Assembly (NCBI RefSeq): GCF_905147365.1
Contig: NC_056409.1
Span: 17,365,001 to 17,429,000, forward strand
Reading direction: 5' to 3'
From: Aricia agestis
Lineage: Eukaryota; Arthropoda; Insecta; Lepidoptera; Lycaenidae
Length of the DNA stretch: 64,000 nt
This document shows positions 63,871 through 64,000 of the stretch, piece by piece. Position numbers and translations under genes: made by a program. Position 1 is the first letter of the stretch. Each line of letters opens with the position of its first letter. The notes under the pieces are model-generated. The model was not told the DNA's origin and did no database searches. It saw only the letters and a program-made list of their open reading frames with translations.

Positions 63871-64000
63871 TTCAATAGATGCTGATTTGTTTATTACATG
63901 TCAAACATTTGTTGTCCAATCCTGTCAAATAGTGTAACAACTATTTTTTTTTGGAGCTTATGGCCTGGTTGCTGAGACCTTTAGCCCGGCCGCACATTGT

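Overview
This window is eukaryotic and almost certainly lepidopteran (butterfly or moth). It is AT-rich, has no prokaryote-like gene packing, and is crowded with short transposons. The families look like those common in Lepidoptera: small non-autonomous Helitrons that start TC, end CTAG and sit between A and T; tRNA-derived SINEs with an (ATT)n tail; a second SINE family with a CCCTTCC-rich centre and a poly(A) tail; a PHD/FP-type ORF1 non-LTR retrotransposon; and many foldback MITEs. The organism call is inference from these repeat types.

Layout. 1-15 kb holds scattered repeats: a 3'-type repeat, MITEs, a complete minus-strand Helitron, a hAT remnant with a perfect 8-bp target duplication nested in another repeat, and a complete plus-strand Helitron. 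15.6-17 kb is a cluster of three tRNA-type SINEs around a Helitron fragment. 17.5-22.4 kb has two Helitrons in tandem, a GCTACG minisatellite, a SINE and several MITEs. 23.4-28.5 kb is a nest of one Helitron family, one copy of which carries an internally deleted mariner and a palindromic MITE; a THAP-like coding relic lies next to another copy.

The largest coding object is a near full-length CR1/Jockey-group non-LTR retrotransposon at about 28.65-34.4 kb. It has a frameshifted ORF1 (PHD finger, coiled coil, FP-like domain), an unexpected 301-codon hydrophobic ORF between ORF1 and ORF2, and an ORF2 (APE endonuclease plus reverse transcriptase) broken by frameshifts. A second, 5'-truncated and internally deleted copy lies at 39.8-42.4 kb in the same orientation. 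Both copies are dead.

42.5-64 kb is again mostly repeats, but it contains the best hint of a host gene on the plus strand. There is a TATA/initiator-like promoter and GC-rich non-coding exon near 46.46-46.66 kb, and a 40-nt exon at 51.72 kb that carries a start codon, a hydrophobic signal-peptide-like beginning and strong splice sites. No further exon can be assigned with confidence, so most of the gene would lie outside the window or be too short to see. I recognise no complete host gene here. Most predicted ORFs elsewhere are chance readings through repeats.
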